64,000 nt of DNA. Origin: Galbitalea sp036266835 (GTDB lineage Bacteria; Actinomycetota; Actinomycetes; Actinomycetales; Microbacteriaceae). The position numbers and the translations under genes were made by a program. Of the stretch, positions 33,136 through 41,151 are shown one piece after another (position 1 is the stretch's first letter; each line of letters opens with the position of its first letter). The notes beneath the pieces were generated by a model. That model saw nothing but the letters and a program-made list of their open reading frames with translations. It was not told the DNA's origin and did no database searches. Location: positions 8,090 through 72,089 of the forward strand of contig DATAXD010000016.1 in the NCBI GenBank assembly GCA_036266835.1, read 5' to 3'.

Positions 33136-33897
33136 ATGGCAGGAAACACCGGGCACACCGCAATTGTCACGGGCGCCGGTCGCGGCATCGGTGCCGCAAT
33201 CGCGCTGCGGCTCGCGAAGGATGGCAACCAGGTCGCCGTCATCGACCTGCGCGAAGCGGACACCGCCGCGACCGTTGCCGCGATCGAGAAGTCCGGCGGA
33301 AAGGCCGTCGGCATCGGAGCGGATGTCGCCAACACCGAACAGGTGGCCGCAGCGGTTTCGCGCGTGGCGGCAGACCTCGGGAAGCCCACGATCCTGATCA
33401 ACAACGCCGGCATCCTGCGCGACAATCTCATCTTCAAGATGACCGAGGACGACTGGGATGCCGTGATCGGCGTGCACCTGCGCGGCGCCTTCCTGATGAC
33501 CAGGGCCGTGCAGTCGTTCATGGTCGAGGCGAAGTGGGGCCGAATCGTGAGCCTGTCGAGCACGTCGGCGCTCGGAAACCGCGGGCAGGCCAACTACTCC
33601 GCGGCGAAGGCCGGCATCCAGGGGTTCACGAAGACGCTTGCGATCGAACTCGGGCGGTACAACGTGACGGCCAACGCGATCGCGCCCGGGATGATCGCGA
33701 CCGACATGCTGCGCGCGACTGCCGAGCGCATCGGTGTTCCGTTCGAGGACTTCATGAACGAAGCGGTGAAGGACATCCCGGTCGGCCGTTACGGACAGCC
33801 GGAAGACATCGCGGCGGCAGCATCCTTCTTCGTCAGTGACGAGGCGTCGTTCGTGTCCGGCCAGGTGCTGTATGTCGCCGGCGGGCCGAAGGCATGA
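33136..33897 (+). CDS. Short-chain dehydrogenase/reductase (FabG-like)
   Basis: The 253-residue Rossmann enzyme has TGAGRGIG (12-19), NNAGILRD, Ser in SLSSTSALGN, the catalytic YSAAKAG, and a C-terminal VSGQVLYVAGG. It is likely an NAD(P)-dependent 3-hydroxyacyl dehydrogenase or ketoacyl reductase in this degradative cluster. ATG 33136 is preceded by AGGAGAAAC. It overlaps the MaoC gene by ATGA. Confidence 0.88.
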   Translation: MAGNTGHTAIVTGAGRGIGAAIALRLAKDGNQVAVIDLREADTAATVAAIEKSGGKAVGIGADVANTEQVAAAVSRVAADLGKPTILINNAGILRDNLIFKMTEDDWDAVIGVHLRGAFLMTRAVQSFMVEAKWGRIVSLSSTSALGNRGQANYSAAKAGIQGFTKTLAIELGRYNVTANAIAPGMIATDMLRATAERIGVPFEDFMNEAVKDIPVGRYGQPEDIAAAASFFVSDEASFVSGQVLYVAGGPKA

Positions 33898-34352
33898 CGC
33901 ACTACGCGTCGGTGGCCGCGCTCGAGGCGGCAGTCGGATCGCCGGCGGAGGTCAGCGACTGGACGGAGATTACCCAGGAACGGATCAACCTGTTCGCGGA
34001 TGCGACGGATGACCACCAGTGGATTCACGTCGATCCCAAACGTGCGGCTGATGGGCCCTTCGGCACGACGATCGCGCACGGATTCCTGACGCTGTCGCTG
34101 ATTTCGGAACTGCTGTTCGGGTTGACGACGGTCGAGGGAAGCCCGATGGTGATCAACTACGGGCTCGATCGCGTTCGGTTCCTGAGCGTGGTGCCGGTCG
34201 GCAGCCGCATCCGCGCGTCGGCTCAGCTCACCGCCGTGACGGCCGTCGAGCAGGGGGTGCGCGTGCACACGACGGTCACGATTGAAATCGAGGGGAACGA
34301 CCGGCCGGCGCTGGTAGCGGAGTCGATCGCGCTGTTCGTGCTGGGGAAGTAG
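33894..34352 (+). CDS. MaoC-like (R)-hydratase
   Basis: The 152-residue hot-dog protein has the hydratase motif FADATDDHQWIHVDPKRAADGPFGTTIAHGFLTLS, including Asp and His of the catalytic dyad. MaoC hydratases hydrate 2-enoyl-CoA, which fits between the dehydrogenase and the SDR. Translation is coupled to the SDR gene by a 4-nt overlap. Confidence 0.9.
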   Translation: MTHYASVAALEAAVGSPAEVSDWTEITQERINLFADATDDHQWIHVDPKRAADGPFGTTIAHGFLTLSLISELLFGLTTVEGSPMVINYGLDRVRFLSVVPVGSRIRASAQLTAVTAVEQGVRVHTTVTIEIEGNDRPALVAESIALFVLGK

Positions 34353-34374
34353 CGGGCGTCCTGGAGCGGCTGCG

Positions 34375-34743
34375 CTACTCGCCGTCCTTGTCGCGCATCC
34401 AGTGTTCGCGCATAAACATCTTGCCGAACCACTTGGTTAGCCCGTCGCGACCATACTCGTTGGGGTCGTCGTGGAACACGGCGTCCCCAGTGTGCGGCAT
34501 CTGAAGGCTCGCGACATCCGCGTCCGCGACTTTGCTGTGTACCGCCGTGGTTGTGATGAGGCCGACCTGGTCGGCGGTCACGAACCGGAGGCCAGCGTGC
34601 GTCTTCACGACGAGGCCATCAAACAGGTCGAGCCCCGAGTCGGCGAGCACGTGCTCGACGATCCCGATCTCGGTTCCCGTCGTCGTCAGCACGGGCGTGC
34701 CCTTGTTCAGTGCTTCGTACGCGATCGGAGTCTCGTCAGTCAT
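34375..34743 (-). CDS. PRC-barrel-like small protein
   Basis: This acidic protein of 122 residues has an N-terminal half (GTPVLTTTGTEIGIVEHVLAD, LFDGLVVKTHAGLRFVTADQVGLI) resembling a PRC-barrel sandwich. The C-terminus is rich in Met, Trp and Asp. The function is unknown. ATG 34743 is chosen; TACAAT (minus strand, plus 34750-34755) is 6 nt before it, so the transcript is likely leaderless. It converges with the MaoC gene. Confidence 0.65.
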   Translation of the reverse strand: MTDETPIAYEALNKGTPVLTTTGTEIGIVEHVLADSGLDLFDGLVVKTHAGLRFVTADQVGLITTTAVHSKVADADVASLQMPHTGDAVFHDDPNEYGRDGLTKWFGKMFMREHWMRDKDGE

Positions 34744-34815
34744 GCCTCGATTGTAAGTACCCAAGCTCGCCAGCGGCTTACCGCGTGAGCCCGTATCCTT
34801 CCGCCGCCCTCATCG

Positions 34816-34882
34816 CAAAGTCGGAGTCTGGTGGGACACGCCAGTCTCAACACGCCCACCAAACGGTCAGATTCCGACTTTG
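34816..34882. terminator. Nested hairpin with CAAAGTCGGA arms
   Basis: CAAAGTCGGA (34816-34825) pairs with TCCGACTTTG (34873-34882), and inside it TGGTGGG (34829-34835) pairs with CCCACCA (34855-34861). The element sits at the 3' end of the TetR gene on the minus strand and includes its stop codon. A terminator is likely. Confidence 0.65.
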
Positions 34883-35499
34883 GGATGCGGCGAGGTCGCT
34901 GGGGCAGTGAGCCCAGCGACGTAGAGGTCGGTGAGCTCGCCGGCTACCTGCTGCTTCGAGAGCGGCCCGCCCGGCGAGTACCACTGCGCGAGGTAGTGCG
35001 GGTCCGAGAAGAAGTGCGCGATCAGGATGGCCGGCGGGATGTCCTTGCGGAACACGCCATCCGCCCGACCGCGCTCGAGGACCGCCTCGAAAGCATCGTT
35101 GTATTCGCGCCGCCGCCGCTTGACCTCGCGCTGCCTCTCAGGGCTCAGCATGTGCTGCGACCCGAAGAACACCGTCGCCTCGTGCAGCCAGTCGATCGAG
35201 GTAACGATCACGTCCTCGCAGATGAGGCGCACGGTCTCGACCGGATCGAGCCCCCGAGCCACAATCGCAGCCAGATGCTCGCTCTGCAGCGACAGAAGCC
35301 GGTCGTAGATGTCGAAGAGCAGGTCGTCCTTCGACTTGAAGTAGTGGTACAGCGCGCCCTTGGTCACGCCCGCGGCATCCACGATCTGCTGCACGCTCGT
35401 CTGCGCGTAGCCCTGCTCCGCGAAGAGCTCGACGGAGACGCGCATGAGTCGCTCGGGGATCGGCATCTCGACGAGCGCGACGCTCGTGCTGTCTGCCAT
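34867..35499 (-). CDS. TetR family transcriptional regulator
   Basis: The 210-residue regulator has an N-terminal helix-turn-helix domain (LMRVSVELFAEQGYAQTSVQQIVDAAGVTKGALYHYFKSKDDLL) and a helical ligand domain resembling KstR2/FadR-type regulators of acyl-CoA metabolism. It is 2 nt downstream of the SDR gene, in one operon. Two ACCGACCGGT-like palindromes at 30731 and 36298 are its best candidate operators; an acyl-CoA is the likely ligand by context. Target and ligand are inference. Confidence 0.85.
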   Translation of the reverse strand: MADSTSVALVEMPIPERLMRVSVELFAEQGYAQTSVQQIVDAAGVTKGALYHYFKSKDDLLFDIYDRLLSLQSEHLAAIVARGLDPVETVRLICEDVIVTSIDWLHEATVFFGSQHMLSPERQREVKRRRREYNDAFEAVLERGRADGVFRKDIPPAILIAHFFSDPHYLAQWYSPGGPLSKQQVAGELTDLYVAGLTAPATSPHPKVGI

Positions 35500-35501
35500 C
35501 G

Positions 35502-36245
35502 CTACAACACCGTCGCCAGGGTGCCGCCGCCGTCGATGATCATCGTCTGACCGGTGATCCAGGCGGCGTCGTCAGAGAGCAGAAAACAGACCGGGCCCGC
35601 CACATCCGTCGGTGTGCCGAGACGCTTGAGCGGATACGCCGCCGCGACCTTCTCCTCGCGACCTTCGTAGAGCGCCCTCGCGAAGTCGGTCTTGATGACC
35701 GCCGGCGCGACCGCATTCACGCGGATGCCGGGCGCGAGTTCGAACGCCAGCTGGGTGGTCAGGTTGATCAGCGCCGCCTTGGAGACGCCGTAGATGCCGA
35801 TGCCCGGAGCAGCCGTGACCCCCGCGATCGACGCGATGGTGACGATGGATGTCGTCAGCCCGGCGGCGACGGCTTCTCGACTCCACGCGAGCGTGCCGAG
35901 CACATTGACCTCGAAGATCTTGCGCACGGCGTCCTCGCTCACGTCGGCGAGTGGGCCATATGCCGGATTGATTCCGGCGTTGTTTACCAGAAAATCCAGT
36001 CCGCCGAATTCGGTCGCGATCCTCTCGAACACCTCGGCGCGGTGCTCCGCGCTGTCGGCCTTGCCCGCGATGCCGATCGCAGACTTCGGGCCTCCGAGGC
36101 TGGCAACGGCGGCGTCCAGCGTCTCCTGGCCGCGCGCGGTGATCACGACGCGCGCACCGTCCGCGACTAGTCTCTCGGCAATCGCGAGACCGATGCCTCG
36201 GCTGGCTCCGGTCACGAGCGCGGTTTCGCCGTCGAATCGGCCCAC
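35502..36245 (-). CDS. Short-chain dehydrogenase/reductase
   Basis: The 247-residue SDR has TGASRGIGLAIAERL, NNAGINPAYGPL, catalytic YGVSKAA, and a C-terminal TGQTMIIDGGG. It probably acts on a hydroxyacyl-CoA or related alcohol of the surrounding pathway. It is divergent from the serine hydrolase gene, with a 110-bp shared control region that contains the second candidate TetR site. TetR follows in the same operon. Confidence 0.85.
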   Translation of the reverse strand: MGRFDGETALVTGASRGIGLAIAERLVADGARVVITARGQETLDAAVASLGGPKSAIGIAGKADSAEHRAEVFERIATEFGGLDFLVNNAGINPAYGPLADVSEDAVRKIFEVNVLGTLAWSREAVAAGLTTSIVTIASIAGVTAAPGIGIYGVSKAALINLTTQLAFELAPGIRVNAVAPAVIKTDFARALYEGREEKVAAAYPLKRLGTPTDVAGPVCFLLSDDAAWITGQTMIIDGGGTLATVL

Positions 36246-36297
36246 GGATGCTCCTTCGGATGCTTGTCGTCGCGACCGGGAGACGGCTCTGGCGAAC

Positions 36298-36315
36298 GTC
36301 CCGACCGGTTGGTAT
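36298..36315. promoter_or_regulatory. Second candidate TetR operator in a divergent promoter region
   Basis: GTCCCGACCGGTTGGTAT matches an ideal ATACCGACCGGTCGGTAT palindrome at 15 of 18 positions. The site at 30731 matches it at 16 of 18. The site overlaps TATGTT, a possible -10 of the serine hydrolase gene, and lies between it and the SDR-TetR operon. Confidence 0.6.
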
Positions 36316-36355
36316 GTTCATCCTAGACGCAGCGCCCCGCTCGAAGGAGTCGTAC

Positions 36356-37519
36356 ATGCCGGATGCCGAAACGACCGACCCGAAGGCCATCGTCGAGGGG
36401 GAAACGGATGACCGGTTCGACGGCCTCCGCGCCGAGTTTCAGCGGCAACTGGACTCGGGGGAAGAACTGGGCGCGTCGATCGCGGTTGTCGATCATGGCA
36501 AGCCGGTGGTTGATCTCTGGGGTGGATTCCGGGAGCCCCAGCGCACATCCCGCTGGCAGCGTGACACGATCGTCAACGTCTGGTCGATCACGAAGACGAT
36601 GACCACGCTGGCTGCCCTCATGCTTTCGGATCGCGGACTCCTCGACCTCGATGCGCCCGTCGCCGGCTACTGGCCGGAGTTTACGCAGAACGGCAAGGCT
36701 GCGATCACCGTGAAGCAGGTCATGTCGCACACCGCGGGAGTCAGCGGCTGGGATCTGCCGTTCAGCATCGAGCAGCTCTACGACTATGAGGGCGCTGTTG
36801 CGCACCTCGCGGCGCAGGCTCCCTGGTGGGAGCCGGGCACGGCATCCGGCTATTCGCTGCTCAACTACGGACATGTCGTCGGCGAAATTGTTCGCCGCGT
36901 CTCCGGCAAGACGCTGAAGTCGTTTGTCGCCGAGGAGATTGCCGGCCCGCTCGGCGCGGACTTCACGATCGGTGTCCCGCGGAGCGAGTACGACCGAGTC
37001 AGCAACGTGGTTCCGCCACCGCCCGCGAACCTTGACCTGTCGCAACTGCCTCCCGGACATCCGGCGCTTCGCACGTTCGCGCCAGTGCCGATGGATGCGA
37101 CTGTCACCTACACGGATGCCTGGCGCGACGCCGAGATCGGCGCGGCGAACGGCTTCGGCAACGCGCGGTCGGTAACCCGCATCCAGTCGGTGATTACGAA
37201 CGGCGGCGAGGTGGATGGCGTGCGCCTGCTGCACCAAAAGACGATCGACCGCATCTTCGAGGCGCAGTCCGACGGCCTGGACCTCGTGCTGTTGCAGCCG
37301 CTCAGATTCGGTATCGGCTACGGCCTACCGTCGCAGCAGGAGGCTCAATTACCGGATCGCCGCATCGCCTACTGGGGCGGCTGGGGCGGCTCGATCGTGC
37401 TCAATGACGTCGATCGCGGCTTCACGTTTGCTTACGTGATGAACCGGATGGACGGGGCCGTGCTGGGGTCAGTGCGCAGCGCGGCGTACCAGAAAGTGTT
37501 CCTCGACGCGATCGAGTAG
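36356..37519 (+). CDS. Class C beta-lactamase-fold serine hydrolase / esterase
   Basis: The 387-residue protein has the SxxK motif SITK (Ser77-Lys80), the YxN-type SGYSLLNYG region, and a C-terminal YWGGWGGS in place of the KTG strand. This is like EstB-type esterases and LACTB-like hydrolases. No signal peptide is seen, so it is cytoplasmic and more likely an esterase or lactonase than a resistance enzyme. ATG 36356 has GAAGGAG at 36343-36349. The adjacent candidate TetR site ties it to the acyl-CoA regulon. Confidence 0.85.
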   Translation: MPDAETTDPKAIVEGETDDRFDGLRAEFQRQLDSGEELGASIAVVDHGKPVVDLWGGFREPQRTSRWQRDTIVNVWSITKTMTTLAALMLSDRGLLDLDAPVAGYWPEFTQNGKAAITVKQVMSHTAGVSGWDLPFSIEQLYDYEGAVAHLAAQAPWWEPGTASGYSLLNYGHVVGEIVRRVSGKTLKSFVAEEIAGPLGADFTIGVPRSEYDRVSNVVPPPPANLDLSQLPPGHPALRTFAPVPMDATVTYTDAWRDAEIGAANGFGNARSVTRIQSVITNGGEVDGVRLLHQKTIDRIFEAQSDGLDLVLLQPLRFGIGYGLPSQQEAQLPDRRIAYWGGWGGSIVLNDVDRGFTFAYVMNRMDGAVLGSVRSAAYQKVFLDAIE

Positions 37520-37532
37520 TGGCGCGGCGTGG

Positions 37533-37606
37533 CCAACAGGAGAATTTGGTCGGTTCGTCCCTTCGACAGGAGCATCCCTCCTGTTTTACGGGCCTCATCC
37601 TGTTGG
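37533..37606. repeat. Nested inverted repeat, CCAACAGGA family, copy 1
   Basis: The outer arms CCAACAGGA (37533-37541) and TCCTGTTGG (37598-37606) enclose an inner hairpin ACAGGA (37566-37571) / TCCTGT (37579-37584). The 244-bp gap between the serine hydrolase and the convergent thioesterase gene holds only this element and no convincing gene. A related element is at 50043-50112. Confidence 0.7.
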
Positions 37607-37763
37607 GAGCACCGGCGAGCGGTCGGATGGCGTGGTCTCCCCAGATCGAGAGCGCCGGAGGCAAGCCGGGAGAGATCTCGTCGGGGTGCGCGGCGTAAAG
37701 GCTGGGGATTCGTTTCCACTCTTCATCGGAGAGTTCCCCGCGCCCACTCGCACGTAAACCACT

Positions 37764-38228
37764 TCATCGGGTACGGAAGGGGACGGGATCGGCCAGCCAC
37801 TGGGTGAGAGTGGCGCGGAGGCGTTGGGAGAGTTCGACGGGCTTGGAGGACTGGGTGTTGACGAGCACGAGCGTCGTCGAGGCGATCGCATAGACGACGG
37901 ACCGGTCGGATGACCCGAGCTCGTACCCGATGTCGAAACTCGTCGTGCCGATGCGGGTGATCCAGAGCCGCGACGTGATCGGGCCGTCCGAGTACGAGAG
38001 CGGCGCGCGGTACTCGATCCGGTGACCGGCCATCAGACCATTCGCACCATCCGGGAACAGGTCGAAGACCGAAAGCTCACCCGGGACTTCCGCGGGTGCA
38101 CGGTCGTCGAGCGGCGGCGTGAACAGGGCAAATCGACTGTCTTCGAGATACCGGATGAAGAACACGTTATTGACGTGTCCGTACGAGTCCATGTCGCCCC
38201 AGCGCACGACGATCGGGGTGGAGAGCAT
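37764..38228 (-). CDS. Acyl-CoA thioesterase, hot-dog fold
   Basis: The 154-residue 4HBT-type thioesterase has the active-site helix VRWGDMDSYGHVNNVFFIRYLEDSRF and core strands HRIEYRAPLSYSDGPITSRLWITRIG. It hydrolyses acyl-CoA esters; chain length cannot be told. TAGGTT (minus strand, plus 38235-38240) lies 6 nt before the ATG, indicating a leaderless mRNA. It is divergent from icd. Confidence 0.88.
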   Translation of the reverse strand: MLSTPIVVRWGDMDSYGHVNNVFFIRYLEDSRFALFTPPLDDRAPAEVPGELSVFDLFPDGANGLMAGHRIEYRAPLSYSDGPITSRLWITRIGTTSFDIGYELGSSDRSVVYAIASTTLVLVNTQSSKPVELSQRLRATLTQWLADPVPFRTR

Positions 38229-38258
38229 GCCCCCAACCTACAACTCCACGAGGCGCTA

Positions 38259-38280
38259 AGTATCTTGACGTCGAGATACT
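38259..38280. promoter_or_regulatory. Candidate operator upstream of icd (shared with sucC)
   Basis: TATCTTGACGTCGAGATA (38261-38278), extended by AG and CT on either side, is a palindrome with one mismatch. It differs from the site before sucC at 2 of 18 positions. It lies 64 bp before the icd start in the thioesterase/icd divergent region. Confidence 0.6.
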
Positions 38281-38343
38281 TTTGGAAAAACGAGTATGCT
38301 AATTCAGGCCCGTCCGAACGGCCGCTGGAGAGGAACCACCACC

Positions 38344-39558
38344 GTGGCAAAGATCAAGGTTGAAGGAACAGTCGTCGAACTCGATGGCGACGAGATGACC
38401 CGCATCATCTGGCAGAAAATCAAAGACACCCTGATCCATCCCTACCTCGACATCAATCTCGACTACTACGACCTCGGCATCGAAAATCGTGACGCCACGA
38501 ACGACCAGGTCACCGTCGACGCGGCCCACGCCATCCAGAAGTACGGCGTCGGCGTGAAGTGCGCAACGATCACACCGGATGAGGCGCGCGTCGAAGAGTT
38601 CGGCCTCAAGCAGATGTGGAAGTCGCCCAACGGCACGATCCGCAACATCCTCGGCGGCGTGATCTTCCGCGAGCCGATCATCATCTCGAACATCCCGCGA
38701 CTGGTGCCCGGCTGGAACAAGCCGATCATCATCGGCCGTCACGCATTCGGCGACCAGTACCGCGCCACCGACTTCGTGTTCAAGGGCAAGGGCAAGCTCA
38801 CCGTTCAATTCACACCGGATGACGGCAGCGAGCCGCTGAAATTCGACGTCTACGACGCACCGGATGATGGCATCGCCCAGGTTCAGTACAACCAGGACGC
38901 CTCCATCCGCGACTTCGCCCGCGCCAGCCTTAACTACGGCCTCGACCGCGGCTATCCGGTATACCTCTCGACCAAGAACACGATCCTGAAGGCCTACGAC
39001 GGACGCTTCAAGGACATTTTCCAGGAGATCTTCGACGCCGAGTTCAAGGCGAAATTCGACGCTGTCGGCCTCACCTACGAGCACCGCCTGATCGACGACA
39101 TGGTCGCATCCGCGCTCAAGTGGGAGGGCGGCTATGTCTGGGCCTGCAAGAACTACGACGGCGACGTGCAGTCCGACACCGTTGCCCAGGGCTTCGGGTC
39201 CCTCGGCCTGATGACCTCGGTTCTGACAGTCCCGGATGGATCTGTCGTCGAAGCCGAAGCGGCTCACGGAACGGTCACCCGGCACTTCCGGATGCACCAG
39301 GCCGGCAAACCGACCTCCACCAACCCGATCGCGTCTATCTACGCGTGGACGCGTGGGCTGTCGCACCGCGCAAAGCTCGACAACAACCTCGCGCTCGCGG
39401 AATTCGCCTCCACGCTCGAAGACGTCGTGATCAAGTCGGTCGAAGCCGGGCACATGACCAAGGACCTGGCGGGGCTGGTTGGGCCGGATCAGGCCTGGGA
39501 GACCACGGAACAGTTCCTCGATACCCTCGACAAGGCACTAGCCGCCCGAGTGGGCTAG
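38344..39558 (+). CDS. icd: NADP-dependent isocitrate dehydrogenase, homodimeric eukaryote-like type
   Basis: This enzyme oxidatively decarboxylates isocitrate to 2-oxoglutarate. The 404-residue sequence begins MAKIKVEGTVVELDGDEMTRIIW, the hallmark of the type II homodimeric NADP enzyme. It has KSPNGTIRN for substrate binding, GRHAFGDQYRATDF, and EAAHGTVTRHFR with NADP contacts. GTG 38344 follows GAGAGGAACC. Its 3' end overlaps the convergent flavin reductase gene by 21 nt. The palindrome upstream suggests co-regulation with sucCD. Confidence 0.95.
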   Translation: MAKIKVEGTVVELDGDEMTRIIWQKIKDTLIHPYLDINLDYYDLGIENRDATNDQVTVDAAHAIQKYGVGVKCATITPDEARVEEFGLKQMWKSPNGTIRNILGGVIFREPIIISNIPRLVPGWNKPIIIGRHAFGDQYRATDFVFKGKGKLTVQFTPDDGSEPLKFDVYDAPDDGIAQVQYNQDASIRDFARASLNYGLDRGYPVYLSTKNTILKAYDGRFKDIFQEIFDAEFKAKFDAVGLTYEHRLIDDMVASALKWEGGYVWACKNYDGDVQSDTVAQGFGSLGLMTSVLTVPDGSVVEAEAAHGTVTRHFRMHQAGKPTSTNPIASIYAWTRGLSHRAKLDNNLALAEFASTLEDVVIKSVEAGHMTKDLAGLVGPDQAWETTEQFLDTLDKALAARVG

Positions 39559-41151
39559 TGCCGGTTTCCGCGGGGCCGTGGAAGCGGTAGCGCCCGACTT
39601 CGGGGTGTAACCGGTGAAGAAGTCGGTGCGAACGCTGTGGACACCCGCACGACGCAAGGCGAGACGGAGCGCGTGTACAAAGTGCGGCGGCCCTGAAACC
39701 ATTGCGGCACGCGATGCGACATCGGGTACGGCCTTCAGCAGCGACTCGGCATCCAGGTTGCCTGCACCAAGGTAGGTCCACTGCTTTGGCAGCGGCTTCG
39801 GGGCAGTTGGGGCAACGACGAGAACGCGCACGCCGAGCTTCTTCAGCCGATCCGAGTACGCGAGCTCGTCCGTAGAGGATGCCGAGTAGACGACCACGAT
39901 GTCACGGTCCTGGCCGGTCGCGCCGAGGTCTTCAAGGTGGCTCATGAATGGGGTAATGCCAATGCCGCCAGCGACAAAGAGGAGCCGGCGCTCGGGATCG
40001 CGCGGGAGCGTGAATCCGCCTCCGACCGAGGTCGCCATGACGATTTCGCCGGGATCCAGCTTCAGCAGGGCAGTCTTCAGGCTGCTCGACTTTTCTGCGG
40101 TGTTAAGGCCAAATCGGATGACACCCTCCTCCGTGGGTGAGGACGCGATGCTGAAGATTCGACGCAGACCGCGCGAGTCGGATCGACGATGCGGGATGGT
40201 GATCTCCATGTACTGGCCGGCTCGGAAGCTGACCGGCCGCTGAGGCCAGAAGCTCAGCTCCCAGCTGGTCGGCGTGAGTTTCTCGCGTCCAAGGAAGTCC
40301 AGCCGGATGCCGCGGCGCTGTCCTGCGAAGAACGCCAGCAGGTTGCCCACGAGCAGCGCGAACTGTGGCGTCGTTGTCGAGAACAGCCCGACGGAGAAGG
40401 GCAGGGTGAAGATAGCGGCGACGATCCCGGCTTCCACGAGTTGCTGCCACAGGCGCGGCGGAAGCGTGAGTGGCTCGCTGAGCATGAAGGCAGCGAAGAA
40501 GATCGTGCTGAACGACGTGAACGGAAGCGCGAGAACCTGACCGAGGGAGTATCCGGCGGTGCCGTATCCGTAAATCCAGAACGTCAGGAAGAACACGACG
40601 ACGACGAAAGTTCCACCCATCAGGAGGCGCCGCGTGCGGTACAGCACAGCGAAGCCGAGCACGAGCGTGACAGGCAGCAGCCACGGAGATGCCAGCCACC
40701 AGGCCGCGAAATCGCCGAACGGCGTGATCAGATTCACCACGAACGCGCCCACCGCGGCCGCGTTGAAGATGTGCCGTCCGCGCCAGGCCAGCAGGTATTT
40801 CGAGGCCTGAGCGACGATCGATGCGACCGCCAGGCCCACTAGCTGTAGCCACGCTCCGGAGGCCAAAGGATTGACCGGCTCGAAGATGAAGAGCAGCAGA
40901 AGTCCGGTGATCAGGGCGGAGTCGCCGTGCGGCTTAATCCGGAAGATTGCCGCGAAGATGAAGTTCGAGTAGGAGAAGCCGACCAGCACCACGCCGCTGG
41001 CAAGGATCGCGAGCGGCTGCTGCGAGATCACGCCGAGGAACGACAGCAATTCGGTCTCCACAAACAGCGCGATGAGGGTGTAGAGGATCAGACGGTACAT
41101 CGTGAACGATCCGGTGATTCGATCCAACCATTGCAGTTCTGGCCATCTCAT
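39538..41151 (-). CDS. RnfD-like membrane domain fused to a FAD/NAD(P)H ferredoxin-reductase-like domain
   Basis: The 537-residue product has a membrane half (residues about 20-285, eight to ten helices) resembling RnfD/NqrB-type electron-transport subunits, including IFNAAAVGAFVVNLITPFG. The cytoplasmic oxidoreductase half has FAD-binding RAGQYMEITIPH and RRIFSIASSP, and the NAD(P)-binding VAGGIGITPFMSHL. No SGAT flavinylation motif is seen in the membrane half. The ATGA overlap with the ApbE gene and the nearby FMN-binding lipoprotein suggest a membrane system carrying electrons from NAD(P)H outward through flavins. Confidence 0.85.
   Translation of the reverse strand: MRWPELQWLDRITGSFTMYRLILYTLIALFVETELLSFLGVISQQPLAILASGVVLVGFSYSNFIFAAIFRIKPHGDSALITGLLLLFIFEPVNPLASGAWLQLVGLAVASIVAQASKYLLAWRGRHIFNAAAVGAFVVNLITPFGDFAAWWLASPWLLPVTLVLGFAVLYRTRRLLMGGTFVVVVFFLTFWIYGYGTAGYSLGQVLALPFTSFSTIFFAAFMLSEPLTLPPRLWQQLVEAGIVAAIFTLPFSVGLFSTTTPQFALLVGNLLAFFAGQRRGIRLDFLGREKLTPTSWELSFWPQRPVSFRAGQYMEITIPHRRSDSRGLRRIFSIASSPTEEGVIRFGLNTAEKSSSLKTALLKLDPGEIVMATSVGGGFTLPRDPERRLLFVAGGIGITPFMSHLEDLGATGQDRDIVVVYSASSTDELAYSDRLKKLGVRVLVVAPTAPKPLPKQWTYLGAGNLDAESLLKAVPDVASRAAMVSGPPHFVHALRLALRRAGVHSVRTDFFTGYTPKSGATASTAPRKPALAHSGG

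Noticed and set aside
36356..37519. Antibiotic-resistance beta-lactamase
   Set aside because: SxxK is present but there is no signal peptide, the KTG motif is replaced, and the context is acyl-CoA metabolism; an esterase-like role is more likely.
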